A stretch of 64,000 nucleotides of DNA from Methylobacterium sp. J-090 (GTDB taxonomy: Bacteria > Pseudomonadota > Alphaproteobacteria > Rhizobiales > Beijerinckiaceae), in contig NZ_JAKSXV010000082.1 in the NCBI RefSeq assembly GCF_022829345.1, positions 1-64,000 of the forward strand, given 5' to 3'. Position 1 is the stretch's first letter. Every line of letters begins with the position of its first letter. Positions 49,759-59,838 of the stretch are shown here, piece after piece. The notes under the pieces were generated by a model. The model was not told the DNA's origin. It saw only the letters and a list, made by a program, of their open reading frames with translations, and searched no databases. Both the position numbers and the translations under genes were made by a program.

Positions 49759-51681
49759 CTAGCCCGCCGCGTCGGCGTCGGGCCCGCCCTCCTCCGCCTC
49801 CGCTCCGGCGACCACGGCCATACGTTGCTTCACGTCGCACAGCCAAGCGAAGTTCGCCTCCGTGAAGTCCTCGGCCAGGGCGTGTTCCGCCAAGCGAAGT
49901 TCGCTATTTAGCGCGCCGGACTTGCGGTGCAAGATCACGGCCTGACGCAATGCGTCTTCGAGACGCACAGGATCGGCATGCGCGTCAAGGGTCCATCGGT
50001 CGCCGGGACGCACATGGGTTGCCAGCCGCGTCGCCGCCTCCGCAAGTCCGGCGCGGCGCAGGCGGGCTTCGAGAACCTCTACATCGGGCTGTCCCGCATC
50101 GGCGTGGCTGTCGAGTAGAAGGGAACGCAGGGCCTGCGCGTCGAGATCGCCGAGTTCGAGCTCGGCGAGATCCTCCGCCTCGATGCCGAGCAGTTCCGGG
50201 TGGACGAGGAGGCTCGACACGATCATCGCCTCGCGGTCGCGAAACGCCACCGGACCGGCCGCATTGGTCTCGCCGGCGTAGAGCGGATTGAACTTGGTGG
50301 TGATGCGCGGCGACGGCGGCGGATCGCCCGGGCGCGGCGTGCGCTGGAACGCCGGCCGGCCCCCGCCGCCCGCGTTGCGCGGCTCCCACGGACCGCGCCG
50401 GCCCTGGTTCGCCTGGGGCGACAGCGCGCGCAGGCGGCCCTCGATCTCGTCGCGGTAGAACCCGCGCACGGTCTCGTCGCGGATGCCCGCCACCATCTCG
50501 CGCAGGGTCTTGGCGAGCCCCGCCCGGCGCTCGGGCGTGTCGAGGGGGGCGCCCTCGGTGGCGCGCGACCACAGCACCTCGACGAGGGGGCGCGCGCCCT
50601 CCAGCACCCGGTCGATGGCGGCCTTGCCCTCGGAGCGCAGGAGGTCGTCGGGGTCCTGCCCCTCGGGCAGCATGGCGAAGCGCAGGGATTTGCCCGGCGT
50701 CAGGCCCGGCAGGGCGACGTCGAGGGCCCGGAACGCGGCGCGCTGGCCGGCGCCGTCGCCGTCGAAGCACAGGATCGGCTCGTCGCCGTGGCGCCACAGC
50801 AGCGCGACCTGCTCCTCGGTGAGCGCCGTGCCCAGCGGCGCCACGGCGTTGGGATGGCCGGCCAGCGTCATGGCGATGACGTCGACGTAGCCCTCGACGG
50901 CGATGATCGTGCCCCGGTCGTGGGCGGCCTTGCGGGCGCCGTGGAGGTTGTAGAGGATCTGTCCCTTGTGGAAGAGCGGCGTCTCCGGCGAGTTCATGTA
51001 CTTCGCCTTGGCGTCCTTCTGCATCGCCCGGCCGCCGAAGGCGATGACCCGGCCCCGCGAATCGGTGATGGGAAACATCACCCGGTCGCGGAACTTGTCG
51101 TACGGCACCTTGATGTCGTCGCCGGTCACCAGCAGGCCGAGCTCGGCCATCATCTCCTTCGCGACGTCCTTGGCGGCCAGATGATCGCGCAGGGCATAGC
51201 GGTCGGACGGAGCGTAGCCGAGGCGGAAGCGTGCGCGGGTGTCGAGGCCGAGCTGGCGCCGGTCGAGATAGGCCCTGGCCTCGATCCCGGCGCCGCTCGC
51301 GAGCTGCGCCTCGTAGAAGGCGGCCGCCATCTCCATGACTTCGAGGGCGCCGGCGCGCTTGGTCTCCATCTCGCGGGTGTCGGCGCTGGGGGTGGGCAGG
51401 CTCACGCCGGCTTCCGATGCCAGCCGCTCGACGGCCTCGGGGAAGCTCAGGCCCTCCGTCTCCATGAGGAAGGTGAACACGTCGCCGTGCTTGCCGGACG
51501 AGAAGCAGTGGTAGAACTGCTTCTGGTCGTTGACGTAGAAGGACGGCGACTTCTCCGCGTTGAACGGCGACAGGCCGCGCCACTCGCGCCCGGCCTTCTT
51601 CAGCCGGACGCGGCGCCCGACCACATCGGAGGCGGGCAGGCGCGCACGGATCTCTTCGAGGATGTGAGGCGGGTAGCGCAT
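49759..51681 (-). CDS. dnaG: DNA primase
   Basis: A 640-residue primase that makes RNA primers with DnaB. The N-terminal zinc-binding domain is altered: it reads [18 protein letters not shown] and [12 protein letters not shown] where other bacteria have CPFHNEKTPS and HCFGCGAHGD. Three of four Cys/His ligands (C, H, C) are Ser or Asn, and one Cys remains. This is a known lineage style in Rhizobiales. The Toprim core has [12 protein letters not shown] and [14 protein letters not shown] intact, and the C-terminal helicase-binding domain follows a Pro/Arg/Gly-rich linker at about 430-460. Confidence 0.96.
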   Translation of the reverse strand: MRYPPHILEEIRARLPASDVVGRRVRLKKAGREWRGLSPFNAEKSPSFYVNDQKQFYHCFSSGKHGDVFTFLMETEGLSFPEAVERLASEAGVSLPTPSADTREMETKRAGALEVMEMAAAFYEAQLASGAGIEARAYLDRRQLGLDTRARFRLGYAPSDRYALRDHLAAKDVAKEMMAELGLLVTGDDIKVPYDKFRDRVMFPITDSRGRVIAFGGRAMQKDAKAKYMNSPETPLFHKGQILYNLHGARKAAHDRGTIIAVEGYVDVIAMTLAGHPNAVAPLGTALTEEQVALLWRHGDEPILCFDGDGAGQRAAFRALDVALPGLTPGKSLRFAMLPEGQDPDDLLRSEGKAAIDRVLEGARPLVEVLWSRATEGAPLDTPERRAGLAKTLREMVAGIRDETVRGFYRDEIEGRLRALSPQANQGRRGPWEPRNAGGGGRPAFQRTPRPGDPPPSPRITTKFNPLYAGETNAAGPVAFRDREAMIVSSLLVHPELLGIEAEDLAELELGDLDAQALRSLLLDSHADAGQPDVEVLEARLRRAGLAEAATRLATHVRPGDRWTLDAHADPVRLEDALRQAVILHRKSGALNSELRLAEHALAEDFTEANFAWLCDVKQRMAVVAGAEAEEGGPDADAAG

Positions 51682-51778
51682 GGGACCTCTGCGGCCGCTC
51701 AGTCTAGCGCAGGGGGCTTAAGGAGTCCCTATGGCTCGCGAACGCGCCTGCTAGGTCGCAACACTCATAGGGCGGTAA

Positions 51779-51857
51779 GAGTAGCTCACAAAACTCCCGA
51801 TCCCGGACGGTTCTCGCTTCGAGACCAACGGTGCAGCGGGAGTTTTGTAAGCGACAC
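51779..51857. repeat. Imperfect inverted repeat upstream of brnT, also present at 19320-19343
   Basis: GAGTAGCTCACAAAACTCCC (51779-51798) and, inverted, GTGTCGCTTACAAAACTCCC (minus strand of 51838-51857, extending CGCTG to 51834) face each other across about 35 bp. The inverted arm matches 19320-19343 at 20 of 24 positions. This is a dispersed, paired short repeat like a REP/MITE unit, not part of any gene. Confidence 0.75.
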
Positions 51858-51945
51858 CAAGCCCGTGCCCCACATTGCGGTCCGCTTCCCAATCGGTGTA
51901 CATACGTTTGTATCTTTTTATGGATGCGCGCCGGGGCATGCGTCG

Positions 51946-52245
51946 ATGGAGGAGTGGTCCTACGAATGGGACGAAACCAAACGCGAGGCCAATCTTCGTA
52001 AGCACGGCATCGATTTCTGGGACGCACTCGACGTTTTCGAGGGTCCTCATCTTATGATCCGGTCGGATCGAAACGGAGAGGAGCGCTGGGGCGCGCTGGG
52101 TCTGCTCGGAGACAGGGCCATCGTGGTGTTCTTCACGCCGCGGGGCGCGGTTCGGCGTCTGATCTCGGCACGTTCAGCGAGACGCAATGAGCGAAAAATC
52201 TATCACACACACAACGCTCCAGGGGCGCCGCCAGGGTCGGACTGA
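51946..52245 (+). CDS. brnT: BrnT-type ribonuclease toxin
   Basis: A 99-residue toxin. The pattern YEWDETKREANLRKHGIDF, DVFEGPHLMIRSDRNGEERW, RAIVVFFTPRG and RLISARSARRNERKIY is the BrnT family, a RelE-like RNase that arrests translation. Start ATG 51946 (MEEWSYEW); longer frames run into repeat DNA. The 3' end overlaps the brnA start by 59 bp. A small inverted repeat ATAC-GTTT-GTAT (51902-51913) about 33 bp upstream is a candidate operator. Confidence 0.92.
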   Translation: MEEWSYEWDETKREANLRKHGIDFWDALDVFEGPHLMIRSDRNGEERWGALGLLGDRAIVVFFTPRGAVRRLISARSARRNERKIYHTHNAPGAPPGSD

Positions 52246-52495
52246 CCACACCGCGCTCAAGGCCGTCACCGACGAGACGATTGCTGAGCGCGTCGCTTCG
52301 GACCCCGATGCCGGCCCCCTCGACATCGACTGGTCGAAGGCCGAACTCGTGATCCCGCAGCGGAAAGCCGCCATCTCAATTCGGCTCGACGAGGACGTCC
52401 TGGATTTCTTCAAGCGTAGCGGGGCCGGCTACCAGAGCCGGATCAATGCCGTCCTGCGCAGCTATATGCAGGCGAAGGGCGGCGGGGTGGGCTGA
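52187..52495 (+). CDS. brnA: BrnA-type antitoxin
   Basis: A 102-residue antitoxin. The N-terminal half contains TDHTALKAVTDETIAERVAS and DPDAGPLDIDWSKAEL, which bind toxin. The C-terminus RKAAISIRLDEDVLDFFKR, GAGYQSRINAVLRSYM is the ribbon-helix-helix DNA-binding part, used for autoregulation. In BrnTA systems the toxin gene comes first, as here. The unusually long overlap (59 bp) means the toxin's last 19 codons are read in another frame by the antitoxin. The pair lies between dnaG and yqeY, which are otherwise linked in many relatives. Confidence 0.92.
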   Translation: MSEKSITHTTLQGRRQGRTDHTALKAVTDETIAERVASDPDAGPLDIDWSKAELVIPQRKAAISIRLDEDVLDFFKRSGAGYQSRINAVLRSYMQAKGGGVG

Positions 52496-52520
52496 GCCAC
52501 GCCGCCGCTTCGAGGCAAAT

Positions 52521-52982
52521 TCACGCCTTGGCGTTCAGCACCTCCTTCACCAGTCCGCTCGCCTTCCCGAAATCCATGCGGCCGGCATAGGCCGCCTTCA
52601 GGGCGGCGATGACCTTGCCCATGTCCTTGGGGCCGGCGGCGCCCGTCTCGGCGACGGCGGCCTCGATGGCGGCGCGGGTCTCGGCCTCGTCCATCTGCTG
52701 GGGCAGGTAGCCGGCGATGATCGCGGCCTCGGCGCGCTCGTTCTCGGCGAGCTCGGGGCGGCCGCCCTGGTCGTAGACGCCGGCCGATTCGTTGCGCTGC
52801 TTGATCATCTTCTGCAGCAGCGCGAGGATCTCCTCGTCGGTGGGCTGTTCCTTGCCCAGCCCCCGCGCCTCGATGTCCTTGTCCTTCAGGGCGGCCTGGA
52901 TCATCCGCACGGTGGCGAGCTTCGCCTTGTCGCCGGCCTTCATGGCCTCTTTCATCTCGGTGGTGAGGCGGGCGCGCAGCAT
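52521..52982 (-). CDS. GatB/YqeY domain protein
   Basis: A 153-residue helical protein matching YqeY: MLRARLTTEMKEAMKAGDKA, ATVRMIQAALKDKDIEARG, ELAENERAEAAIIAGYLPQQM and a PKDMGKVIAALKA tail. The domain is related to the tRNA-binding tail of GatB; the stand-alone protein's role is unclear. It is divergent from carA across 184 bp, the usual alphaproteobacterial arrangement. Confidence 0.92.
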   Translation of the reverse strand: MLRARLTTEMKEAMKAGDKAKLATVRMIQAALKDKDIEARGLGKEQPTDEEILALLQKMIKQRNESAGVYDQGGRPELAENERAEAAIIAGYLPQQMDEAETRAAIEAAVAETGAAGPKDMGKVIAALKAAYAGRMDFGKASGLVKEVLNAKA

Positions 52983-53166
52983 AGGACTCTCCTGATCGGG
53001 CTGGTCTGTGAATTGCTGAGTGGGTCGCGCGTCTTGAGCCGGACGGTGCGCGGGGCCACATTGACCCCATCGCCCCCCGCTCGGTATGAGCGCCGCACGA
53101 CAAGCCACCCGCGTGCGCCGTGTCGCACGGCGCCGGGATCGGCCGGACATAAGCGAGATCACGCCG

Positions 53167-54399
53167 ATGCTGCAAGATGAAGGCGCCCGTGCGCACCCCG
53201 CTGCCCCCGCGCCCTGGGCCGAGCCCGTCGCCACCGCCCTCCTCGTCCTCGCCGACGGCACGATCCTCGAAGGCTTCGGCATCGGCCAGACCGGGGCGGC
53301 CGACGGCGAGGTCTGCTTCAACACGGCGATGACGGGCTACCAGGAGATCCTGACCGACCCGTCCTATGCCGGCCAGATCGTCACCTTCACCTTCCCGCAT
53401 ATCGGCAACACCGGCACCAACGACGAGGATCTGGAGAGCCTCGACGCCGCCCCGGCTTCGGGCGTGCGCGGCGCCGTCATCGCCTCGGCGGTGACGAACC
53501 CGTCGAGCTGGCGCTCGTCGAGCCACCTCGACGCCTGGCTGAAGGCGCGCGGCATCGTGGGCATCACCGGCATCGACACCCGGGCGCTCACCGCCCTCAT
53601 CCGCGACCACGGCATGCCCAACGCCGTCATCGCCAACAGTTCCGACGGCACCTTCGACCGCGACGCCCTGAAGGCCCGCGCCGCCGCCCTCGCCCCCATG
53701 GAGGGCCTCGACCTCGTGCCGCCGGTGACCAGCCGCGCCACCTCCGCCTGGTCGCAGACCACCTGGGGCGTGAAGACCGGCTACGGCGACCGCCCGGCCG
53801 GCCAGGGCCTGAAGGTCGTGGCCATCGATTACGGCGTGAAGCGCAACATCCTGCGCCTGCTGGCGGAGGCCGGCTGCGACGTCACCGTGGTGCCGGCGAC
53901 CACGAGTGCGGCCGAGATCATGGCGATGAAGCCCGACGGCGTGTTCCTGTCGAACGGCCCCGGCGATCCGGCGGCGACGGGCGAATACGCCGTGCCGGTG
54001 ATCCGCGCGCTGCTCGCCGAGAAGGTGCCGACCTTCGGCATCTGCCTCGGGCACCAGCTCATGGGCCTGGCGCTCGGCGGGCGCACCGTGAAGATGGCAC
54101 AGGGCCACCACGGCGCGAATCACCCGGTGAAGGACAAGACCACCGGCAAGGTCGAGATCGTCTCGATGAACCACGGCTTCGCCGTCGATCCGGGAAGCCT
54201 GCCCGCGACGGCGGTGGAGACGCACATCTCCCTGTTCGACGGCTCGAACTGCGGCCTGACCCTGACCGACCGCCCGGCCTTCTCGGTGCAGCACCACCCC
54301 GAGGCCTCGCCGGGGCCCCGCGACAGCCACTACCTGTTCGAGCGCTTCGTCGCGCTCATGCGGGCGGGGACGCCGGAGACGATCCACGCCGTGGTGTGA
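53167..54399 (+). CDS. carA: Carbamoyl-phosphate synthase, small subunit
   Basis: A 410-residue glutaminase subunit of carbamoyl-phosphate synthase, feeding pyrimidine and arginine synthesis. I take ATG 53167 (MLQDEGARAH); 27 earlier codons are Arg-rich and unconserved. The N-terminal domain has EVCFNTAMTGYQEILTDPSY. The class I amidotransferase has the nucleophile in FGICLGHQLMGLA and the His/Glu pair in SVQHHPEASPGP. carB follows 1.3 kb downstream rather than directly. Confidence 0.96.
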   Translation: MLQDEGARAHPAAPAPWAEPVATALLVLADGTILEGFGIGQTGAADGEVCFNTAMTGYQEILTDPSYAGQIVTFTFPHIGNTGTNDEDLESLDAAPASGVRGAVIASAVTNPSSWRSSSHLDAWLKARGIVGITGIDTRALTALIRDHGMPNAVIANSSDGTFDRDALKARAAALAPMEGLDLVPPVTSRATSAWSQTTWGVKTGYGDRPAGQGLKVVAIDYGVKRNILRLLAEAGCDVTVVPATTSAAEIMAMKPDGVFLSNGPGDPAATGEYAVPVIRALLAEKVPTFGICLGHQLMGLALGGRTVKMAQGHHGANHPVKDKTTGKVEIVSMNHGFAVDPGSLPATAVETHISLFDGSNCGLTLTDRPAFSVQHHPEASPGPRDSHYLFERFVALMRAGTPETIHAVV

Positions 54400-54557
54400 G
54401 GGCGACCGGATCCCGACCCCCTGCCCCGATATGGACCGGGGTGGGTCACAAAAAGTCCGGCATTGCCCGGCATCCCCGCGCCGTTAACGGATCGCTAACG
54501 ACGACGTTCGAAGCTTCGTCGAGCAGGCCATTTCGCGACGGTTACGGGGATATCCAC

Positions 54558-54935
54558 ATGACGTTCGACGACGCGCGCGACGACTTTTCGCGGTTGCATC
54601 GCCTCTTCACCTTCCACCTCGGCGTCGGTGTCGGCCTGTCCTGGATGACGACCCTGTACGCGGCCTGCTACGCGCCGTGGGTGCGCAACATCCGCGCCCT
54701 CATCGACCCCGCCGCCGGCCTCGACCGCGTCGAGAGCACGTGGTCGTTCCTGTTCGTCCTGCCGGCGATCCTCACCATCGCCTGGGTGAGCCTGTTCTTC
54801 GGGCGCGAACTCCTGCGCCGCAGCCAGACCCTGTCCAGCGCCGCCCTCGAATTCGCCGCCGCCGCCCTCGTGGCCTTCGGCGTGTTCACCCTCTCCATCG
54901 ACCGGGCCGTGGCCGCCCTCTACGCCGGGCTCTAA
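54558..54935 (+). CDS. Small membrane protein with three or four helices (125 aa)
   Basis: Starts MTFDDARDDFSRLHRLFTFH. Hydrophobic segments are at about 20-45, 65-85 and 95-120. No family recognised with confidence. Upstream (54487-54504) TTAACGGATCGCTAAC resembles a TTAA-N7-TTAA CtrA-type box with one mismatch. It lies between carA and carB with a terminator hairpin after it, so it is a separate unit. Confidence 0.7.
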   Translation: MTFDDARDDFSRLHRLFTFHLGVGVGLSWMTTLYAACYAPWVRNIRALIDPAAGLDRVESTWSFLFVLPAILTIAWVSLFFGRELLRRSQTLSSAALEFAAAALVAFGVFTLSIDRAVAALYAGL

Positions 54936-54947
54936 CTCTGCGAACCG

Positions 54948-54975
54948 GCCGGAAGCGTCGGCCACCGCTTCCGGC
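54948..54975. terminator. Bidirectional terminator hairpin
   Basis: CCGGAAGCG (54949-54957) pairs perfectly with CGCTTCCGG (54966-54974), with G-C continuing at both ends. It sits between the stops of the 125-aa gene and the pseudoazurin gene. Confidence 0.7.
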
Positions 54976-54982
54976 CCGCCCG

Positions 54983-55423
54983 TCACTGCACCTGCGCGAA
55001 CAGCGGCTCGAACCGCTTCGTGCCGATCTTGCCGTGCGCGACGGCCTTGGCCGCCTCAAGGTTCGCCGGCGCGTCGCCGACCACCACCAGGCCGATCATC
55101 CCCATGATGTAGTGGGGCGAGCACTTGATGCCGTAGACGCCCGGCTTGTCGAAGGTCACCACCTCCTCCTTGCCGACGACGGTCTTGAACGGCGCCGCGC
55201 CCTCGGGCGCCATGCCCTTGATCAGTTCGGCGTTGTGGCCCTTGTCCGTCGGGACGAACCGGATGCTGTCGCCCGGCGCCAGCTTCACGAAGGCCGGCTC
55301 GAACACCATCATCCCGTCCGCGCCGCTGTTGAGGGTCTTGACCGTGACCTCGGCCGCCGTCGCGGTCGTGCCGATGGTGGCGCACAGGGCGACCGTTCCG
55401 GCGAGCAGGCTCAGCTTCATCAT
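54983..55423 (-). CDS. Pseudoazurin (type I blue copper protein)
   Basis: A 146-residue periplasmic electron carrier. Signal peptide MMKLSLLAGTVALCATIGTT ends near TAA. Copper ligands: His in DKGHNAELI, then Cys, His and Met in GIKCSPHYIMGMIG. Length and ligand spacing match pseudoazurin, which gives electrons to copper nitrite reductase or cytochrome peroxidase in denitrifiers. No such partner is in this window. The upstream region is AT-rich and lacks an obvious FNR box. ATG 55423 or the adjacent ATG 55420 may be used. Confidence 0.95.
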   Translation of the reverse strand: MMKLSLLAGTVALCATIGTTATAAEVTVKTLNSGADGMMVFEPAFVKLAPGDSIRFVPTDKGHNAELIKGMAPEGAAPFKTVVGKEEVVTFDKPGVYGIKCSPHYIMGMIGLVVVGDAPANLEAAKAVAHGKIGTKRFEPLFAQVQ

Positions 55424-55741
55424 GCGTTTCCTCGAATAATTCTGAACAGTATCGATGGTTTCCGTCGACGGTTATCAAATAAAACATCGACGAGTAATAG
55501 GCAAATTTTCCGATACTTAATAATTGGAACAAGTCTATTCATGGATAGATCTTGGACCCCGCCGGTGGGCACGGTTCCTGCCTGTGGTCCCCGGCGGCCG
55601 CCCGCTCCGCCCTTCCAAAACCGGGCGGCGGCGTGTAGACGCGACGCCTAACGACAATCCATGCCGCTCGCGCCCGCACACGGCAGTCCCCGATGGGGCG
55701 TCGTGCGTGCCCGGGCGCGTGTCCGCAAGCCAGGGCCCCCG
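55424..55741. promoter_or_regulatory. Divergent pseudoazurin / carB promoter region, AT-rich core
   Basis: The first 120 bp (about 55430-55550) are strikingly AT-rich for this genome, with TAATTC, TTATCAAATAAAA and ATACTTAATAATTGG. I see no perfect TTGAT-N4-ATCAA FNR site. The rest to the carB ATG is GC-rich with no gene. Confidence 0.5.
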
Positions 55742-58700
55742 ATGCCGAAACGCACCGATCTCTCCACGATCCTCATCATCGGTGCGGGCCCGATCGTCAT
55801 CGGACAGGCGTGCGAGTTCGACTATTCCGGCACCCAGGCGTGTAAGGCGCTCCGCGAGGAGGGCTACCGGATCGTGCTGGTCAATTCGAACCCGGCGACC
55901 ATCATGACCGACCCGGACATGGCGGATGCCACCTATGTCGAGCCGATCACCCCGGAGATCGTCGCCAAGATCATCGAGAAGGAGCGCCACGTCGCGCCGG
56001 GCGGCTTCGCCCTGCTGCCGACCATGGGCGGCCAGACGGCGCTGAACTGCGCCCTGTCCCTCAAGAAACTGGGCATCCTGGAGAAGTTCGACGTCCAGAT
56101 GATCGGCGCCACGGCCGAGGCCATCGACAAGGCCGAGGACCGGCAGCTGTTTCGCGACGCCATGACCAAGATCGGCCTGGAGACGCCGAAATCGGCCGTC
56201 GCCAACGCCTCCGCTGCCAAGAAGGTCGACCGCGAGAAGTACCTCGCCGAAATCGCCAGGATCGAGACGGTCATGGAGGGGGAAGACCGCGCGGCGGCGC
56301 TGCGGGCCTTCGAGAAGAAGTGGCATTCGGGCGAGTCCGAGCGGCGCAAGCGCTACGGCGAGCACGCCATCGGGCAGGCGCTGATCGCGCTGGCCGATGT
56401 CGGTCTGCCGGCGATCATCCGCCCGTCCTTCACGATGGGCGGCACCGGCGGCGGCATCGCCTACAACCGGGAGGAATTCCTGGACATCGTCGAGCGCGGC
56501 ATCGACGCCTCGCCCACCAACGAGGTGCTGATCGAGGAGAGCGTGCTCGGCTGGAAGGAATACGAGATGGAGGTCGTTCGCGATAAGAACGACAACTGCA
56601 TCATCGTCTGCTCTATCGAGAACATCGACCCGATGGGCGTCCATACCGGCGATTCCATCACGGTCGCGCCCGCGCTCACGCTGACCGACAAGGAATATCA
56701 GGTGATGCGCGACGCGTCGCTCGCGGTGCTCCGCGAGATCGGCGTCGAGACCGGCGGCTCCAACGTCCAGTTCGCCATCGACCCGGCCACGGGCCGGATG
56801 ATCGTCATCGAGATGAACCCGCGCGTGTCGCGCTCGTCGGCGCTGGCCTCGAAGGCCACGGGCTTTCCCATCGCCAAGGTCGCGGCCAAGCTCGCCGTCG
56901 GCTACACCCTCGACGAGATCGCCAACGACATCACGGGTGGGGCGACCCCGGCCTCGTTCGAGCCGACCATCGACTACGTCGTCACGAAAATTCCGAGGTT
57001 CGCGTTCGAGAAGTTCCCCGGTGCCGAGCCGACGCTCACCACCGCCATGAAGTCCGTCGGCGAGGCCATGGCCATCGGCCGCTGCTTCGCCGAATCGCTC
57101 CAGAAGGCCCTGCGCTCCCTGGAGACGGGGCTGACCGGCCTCGACGAGATCGAGATCGAGGGCCTCGGCAAGGGCGACGACCACAACGCGATCAAGGCCG
57201 CGCTCGGGACCCCGACCCCCGACCGGCTCCTCAAGGTCGGTCAGGCCCTACGCCTCGGCGTCAGCCACGCGGAGGTCCACGCCTCCTGCAAGATCGACCC
57301 CTGGTTCCTGGAGCAGCTCCAGGCGATCGTCGATCTGGAGAACCGGGTGAAGGCCCACGGCATCCCGACGACGCCCGGGGCGCTGCGCCAGCTCAAGGCC
57401 GCCGGCTTCTCCGACGCGCGCCTCGCCGTGCTCGCCAGGACCGACGAGGATTCGGTGCGCAAGAACCGCCGGGCCCTCGGCGTCCGCCCGGTCTTCAAGC
57501 GCATCGACACCTGCGCGGCCGAGTTCAAGGCGCCCACCGCCTACATGTACTCGACCTATGTCGCGCCCTTCGCCGGGACGGTCGTCGACGAGGCCCAGCC
57601 GACGGACGCCAAGAAGGTCATCATCCTCGGCGGCGGCCCGAACCGGATCGGCCAGGGCATCGAGTTCGACTATTGCTGCTGCCACGCCTGCTTCGCGCTC
57701 ACCGAGGCCGGCTACGAGACCATCATGGTCAACTGCAACCCGGAGACGGTCTCGACCGACTACGACACCTCGGACCGGCTCTACTTCGAGCCCCTGACCG
57801 AGGAGGACGTCCTCGAGATCATCGAGACCGAGCGTCAGGCCGGCACGCTCCACGGCGTCATCGTGCAGTTCGGCGGCCAGACCCCGCTGAAGCTCGCCCG
57901 CGCCCTCGAGGCCGCCGGCGTGCCGATCCTCGGCACCTCGCCCGACGCCATCGATCTCGCCGAGGACCGCGACCAGTTCAAGCGCCTCCTCGACAAGCTC
58001 GGGATGAAGCAGCCGAAGAACGGCATCGCCTACTCGGTCGAGCAGAGCCGGCTCGTCGCCGCCGACCTCGGCCTGCCCTTCGTGGTGCGGCCGAGCTACG
58101 TGCTCGGCGGCCGCGCCATGGCGATCATCCGCGACGAGACCCAGTTCGCCGACTACCTCCTCGACACCCTGCCGAGCCTGATCCCGTCCGACGTCAAGGC
58201 GCGCTACCCCAACGACAAGACCGGGCAGATCAACACGGTTCTGGGCAAGAATCCGCTGCTGTTCGACCGCTACCTGTCGGATGCCACCGAGATCGACGTG
58301 GACGCGATCTGCGACGGCACCGACGTGTTCATCGCCGGCATCATGGAGCACATCGAGGAGGCGGGCATCCATTCGGGCGATTCGGCCTGCTCCCTGCCAT
58401 CGCGCTCGCTCTCGCCCGAGACCATCGCCGAACTGGAGCGTCAGACCAGGGCCATGGCCCTGGCGCTGCAGGTCGGCGGCCTGATGAACGTGCAGTACGC
58501 CATCAAGGACGGCGCCATCTACGTGCTGGAGGTGAACCCCCGCGCCTCCCGCACGGTGCCGTTCGTGGCCAAGGTGATCGGCGAGCCCATCGCCAAGATC
58601 GCCGCCCGCGTGATGGCCGGCGAGCCGCTCGCGAGCTTCGGTCTCAAGGCCAAGGTCCTCGATCACATCGCCGTCAAGGAGGCGGTGTTCCCGTTCGCGC

Positions 58701-59227
58701 GCTTCCCCGGCGTCGACGTGCTGCTCGGCCCCGAGATGCGCTCCACCGGCGAAGTCATCGGCCTCGATTCGAGCTTCGGCGTCGCCTTCGCCAAGAGCCA
58801 ACTCGGCTCGGGCACCCAGGTGCCGAAGAGCGGCGCGGTGTTCGTCTCCGTGCGCGACGCCGACAAGGCGCGCATCCTGCCCGCCATCCGCGAACTCGCC
58901 GGCCTCGGCTTCACCATCGTGGCGACCAGCGGCACCCAGCGCTACCTCACCGAGAACGGCGTGCCGACGGAGCGGGTCAACAAGGTTTTGGAGGGCCGGC
59001 CGCACGTGGTCGATTCCATCAAGAACGGCGACATCCAGCTCGTGTTCAACACCACCGAGGGAGCCGGCGCCCTGTCGGACTCGCGCTCGCTCCGCCGCGC
59101 GGCCCTCTTGCATAAAGTGCCGTACTACACCACTCTTGCGGGGGCGATGGCGGCGGCCGAGGGGATCAAGGCCTATCTGGAAGGCGATCTCCAAGTCCGC
59201 GCCTTGCAGGAATACTTCGCGGCCTGA
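55742..59227 (+). CDS. carB: Carbamoyl-phosphate synthase, large subunit
   Basis: A 1161-residue two-domain ATP-grasp synthetase that forms carbamoyl phosphate from bicarbonate, ammonia (from CarA) and two ATP. Start at 55742 ([20 protein letters not shown]). The first half has [30 protein letters not shown] ligand region and [13 protein letters not shown]. The second half repeats the fold with [34 protein letters not shown] and [11 protein letters not shown]. The C-terminal allosteric MGS domain includes [12 protein letters not shown] and [11 protein letters not shown]. Full length, no anomaly. It is not adjacent to carA. Confidence 0.97.
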   Translation: MPKRTDLSTILIIGAGPIVIGQACEFDYSGTQACKALREEGYRIVLVNSNPATIMTDPDMADATYVEPITPEIVAKIIEKERHVAPGGFALLPTMGGQTALNCALSLKKLGILEKFDVQMIGATAEAIDKAEDRQLFRDAMTKIGLETPKSAVANASAAKKVDREKYLAEIARIETVMEGEDRAAALRAFEKKWHSGESERRKRYGEHAIGQALIALADVGLPAIIRPSFTMGGTGGGIAYNREEFLDIVERGIDASPTNEVLIEESVLGWKEYEMEVVRDKNDNCIIVCSIENIDPMGVHTGDSITVAPALTLTDKEYQVMRDASLAVLREIGVETGGSNVQFAIDPATGRMIVIEMNPRVSRSSALASKATGFPIAKVAAKLAVGYTLDEIANDITGGATPASFEPTIDYVVTKIPRFAFEKFPGAEPTLTTAMKSVGEAMAIGRCFAESLQKALRSLETGLTGLDEIEIEGLGKGDDHNAIKAALGTPTPDRLLKVGQALRLGVSHAEVHASCKIDPWFLEQLQAIVDLENRVKAHGIPTTPGALRQLKAAGFSDARLAVLARTDEDSVRKNRRALGVRPVFKRIDTCAAEFKAPTAYMYSTYVAPFAGTVVDEAQPTDAKKVIILGGGPNRIGQGIEFDYCCCHACFALTEAGYETIMVNCNPETVSTDYDTSDRLYFEPLTEEDVLEIIETERQAGTLHGVIVQFGGQTPLKLARALEAAGVPILGTSPDAIDLAEDRDQFKRLLDKLGMKQPKNGIAYSVEQSRLVAADLGLPFVVRPSYVLGGRAMAIIRDETQFADYLLDTLPSLIPSDVKARYPNDKTGQINTVLGKNPLLFDRYLSDATEIDVDAICDGTDVFIAGIMEHIEEAGIHSGDSACSLPSRSLSPETIAELERQTRAMALALQVGGLMNVQYAIKDGAIYVLEVNPRASRTVPFVAKVIGEPIAKIAARVMAGEPLASFGLKAKVLDHIAVKEAVFPFARFPGVDVLLGPEMRSTGEVIGLDSSFGVAFAKSQLGSGTQVPKSGAVFVSVRDADKARILPAIRELAGLGFTIVATSGTQRYLTENGVPTERVNKVLEGRPHVVDSIKNGDIQLVFNTTEGAGALSDSRSLRRAALLHKVPYYTTLAGAMAAAEGIKAYLEGDLQVRALQEYFAA

Positions 59228-59292
59228 ATCATCGCGTTGCGGGTGACTTGCGTCACGGCCGCGACGCATTAGGTTCCGGACGATCTTATTCT

Positions 59293-59326
59293 GGCCCGGG
59301 GGGAGCGGTATCGCTTCCTTCGGGCC
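59293..59326 (+). terminator. Hairpin between carB and greA
   Basis: GGCCCG pairs with CGGGCC enclosing an inner GAGCG/CGCTT stem with loop GTAT, followed by TCTTCATT. It may terminate carB or lie in the greA leader. Confidence 0.5.
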
Positions 59327-59347
59327 TCTTCATTGTGGCGCGAGACG

Positions 59348-59830
59348 ATGACCATAGACAAGGTTCCGATGACGGTGCGCGGCTACGCGGCGCTGGAGCA
59401 GGAGTTGAAGCACCGCCAGCAGGTGGAGCGCCAGCGCATCATCCAGGCGATCTCCGAGGCGCGTGCCCTCGGCGATCTGTCGGAGAACGCCGAGTACCAT
59501 GCCGCCAAGGAGGCGCAGTCCCACAACGAGGGCCGCGTCATGGAGCTCGAGAGCATGATCGCGCGCGCCGAGGTGATCGACGTGACGAAGCTCTCGGGCA
59601 CCAAGATCAAGTTCGGCGCCACGGTGAAACTCGTCGACGAGGACACCGAGGAGGAGAAGACCTACCAGCTCGTCGGCGAGCCGGAGGCGGACGTGCGCTC
59701 GGGCCTCGTGTCCATCACCTCCCCCATCGCCCGCGCCCTCATCGGCAAGGGCGTCGGCGACACCGTCGAGGTGACGACACCGGGCGGCGGCAAGTCCTAC
59801 GAGGTCGTCGCCGTCCAGTACGGCGCCTGA
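59348..59830 (+). CDS. greA: Transcription elongation factor GreA
   Basis: A 160-residue cleavage factor that rescues backtracked RNA polymerase. [18 protein letters not shown] starts the coiled coil; its acidic tip is [18 protein letters not shown]. The C-terminal FKBP-like domain holds [18 protein letters not shown] and [11 protein letters not shown]. Start at 59348; ATG 59369 is possible. Placement right after carB is conserved in many alphaproteobacteria. Confidence 0.96.
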   Translation: MTIDKVPMTVRGYAALEQELKHRQQVERQRIIQAISEARALGDLSENAEYHAAKEAQSHNEGRVMELESMIARAEVIDVTKLSGTKIKFGATVKLVDEDTEEEKTYQLVGEPEADVRSGLVSITSPIARALIGKGVGDTVEVTTPGGGKSYEVVAVQYGA

Positions 59831-59838
59831 GCTCCGGC

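Noticed and set aside
55424..55560. FNR/NnrR box for pseudoazurin
   Set aside because: Only a half-site-like TTGAT is found on the minus strand near 55480; the second half ATCAA at the proper spacing is missing.
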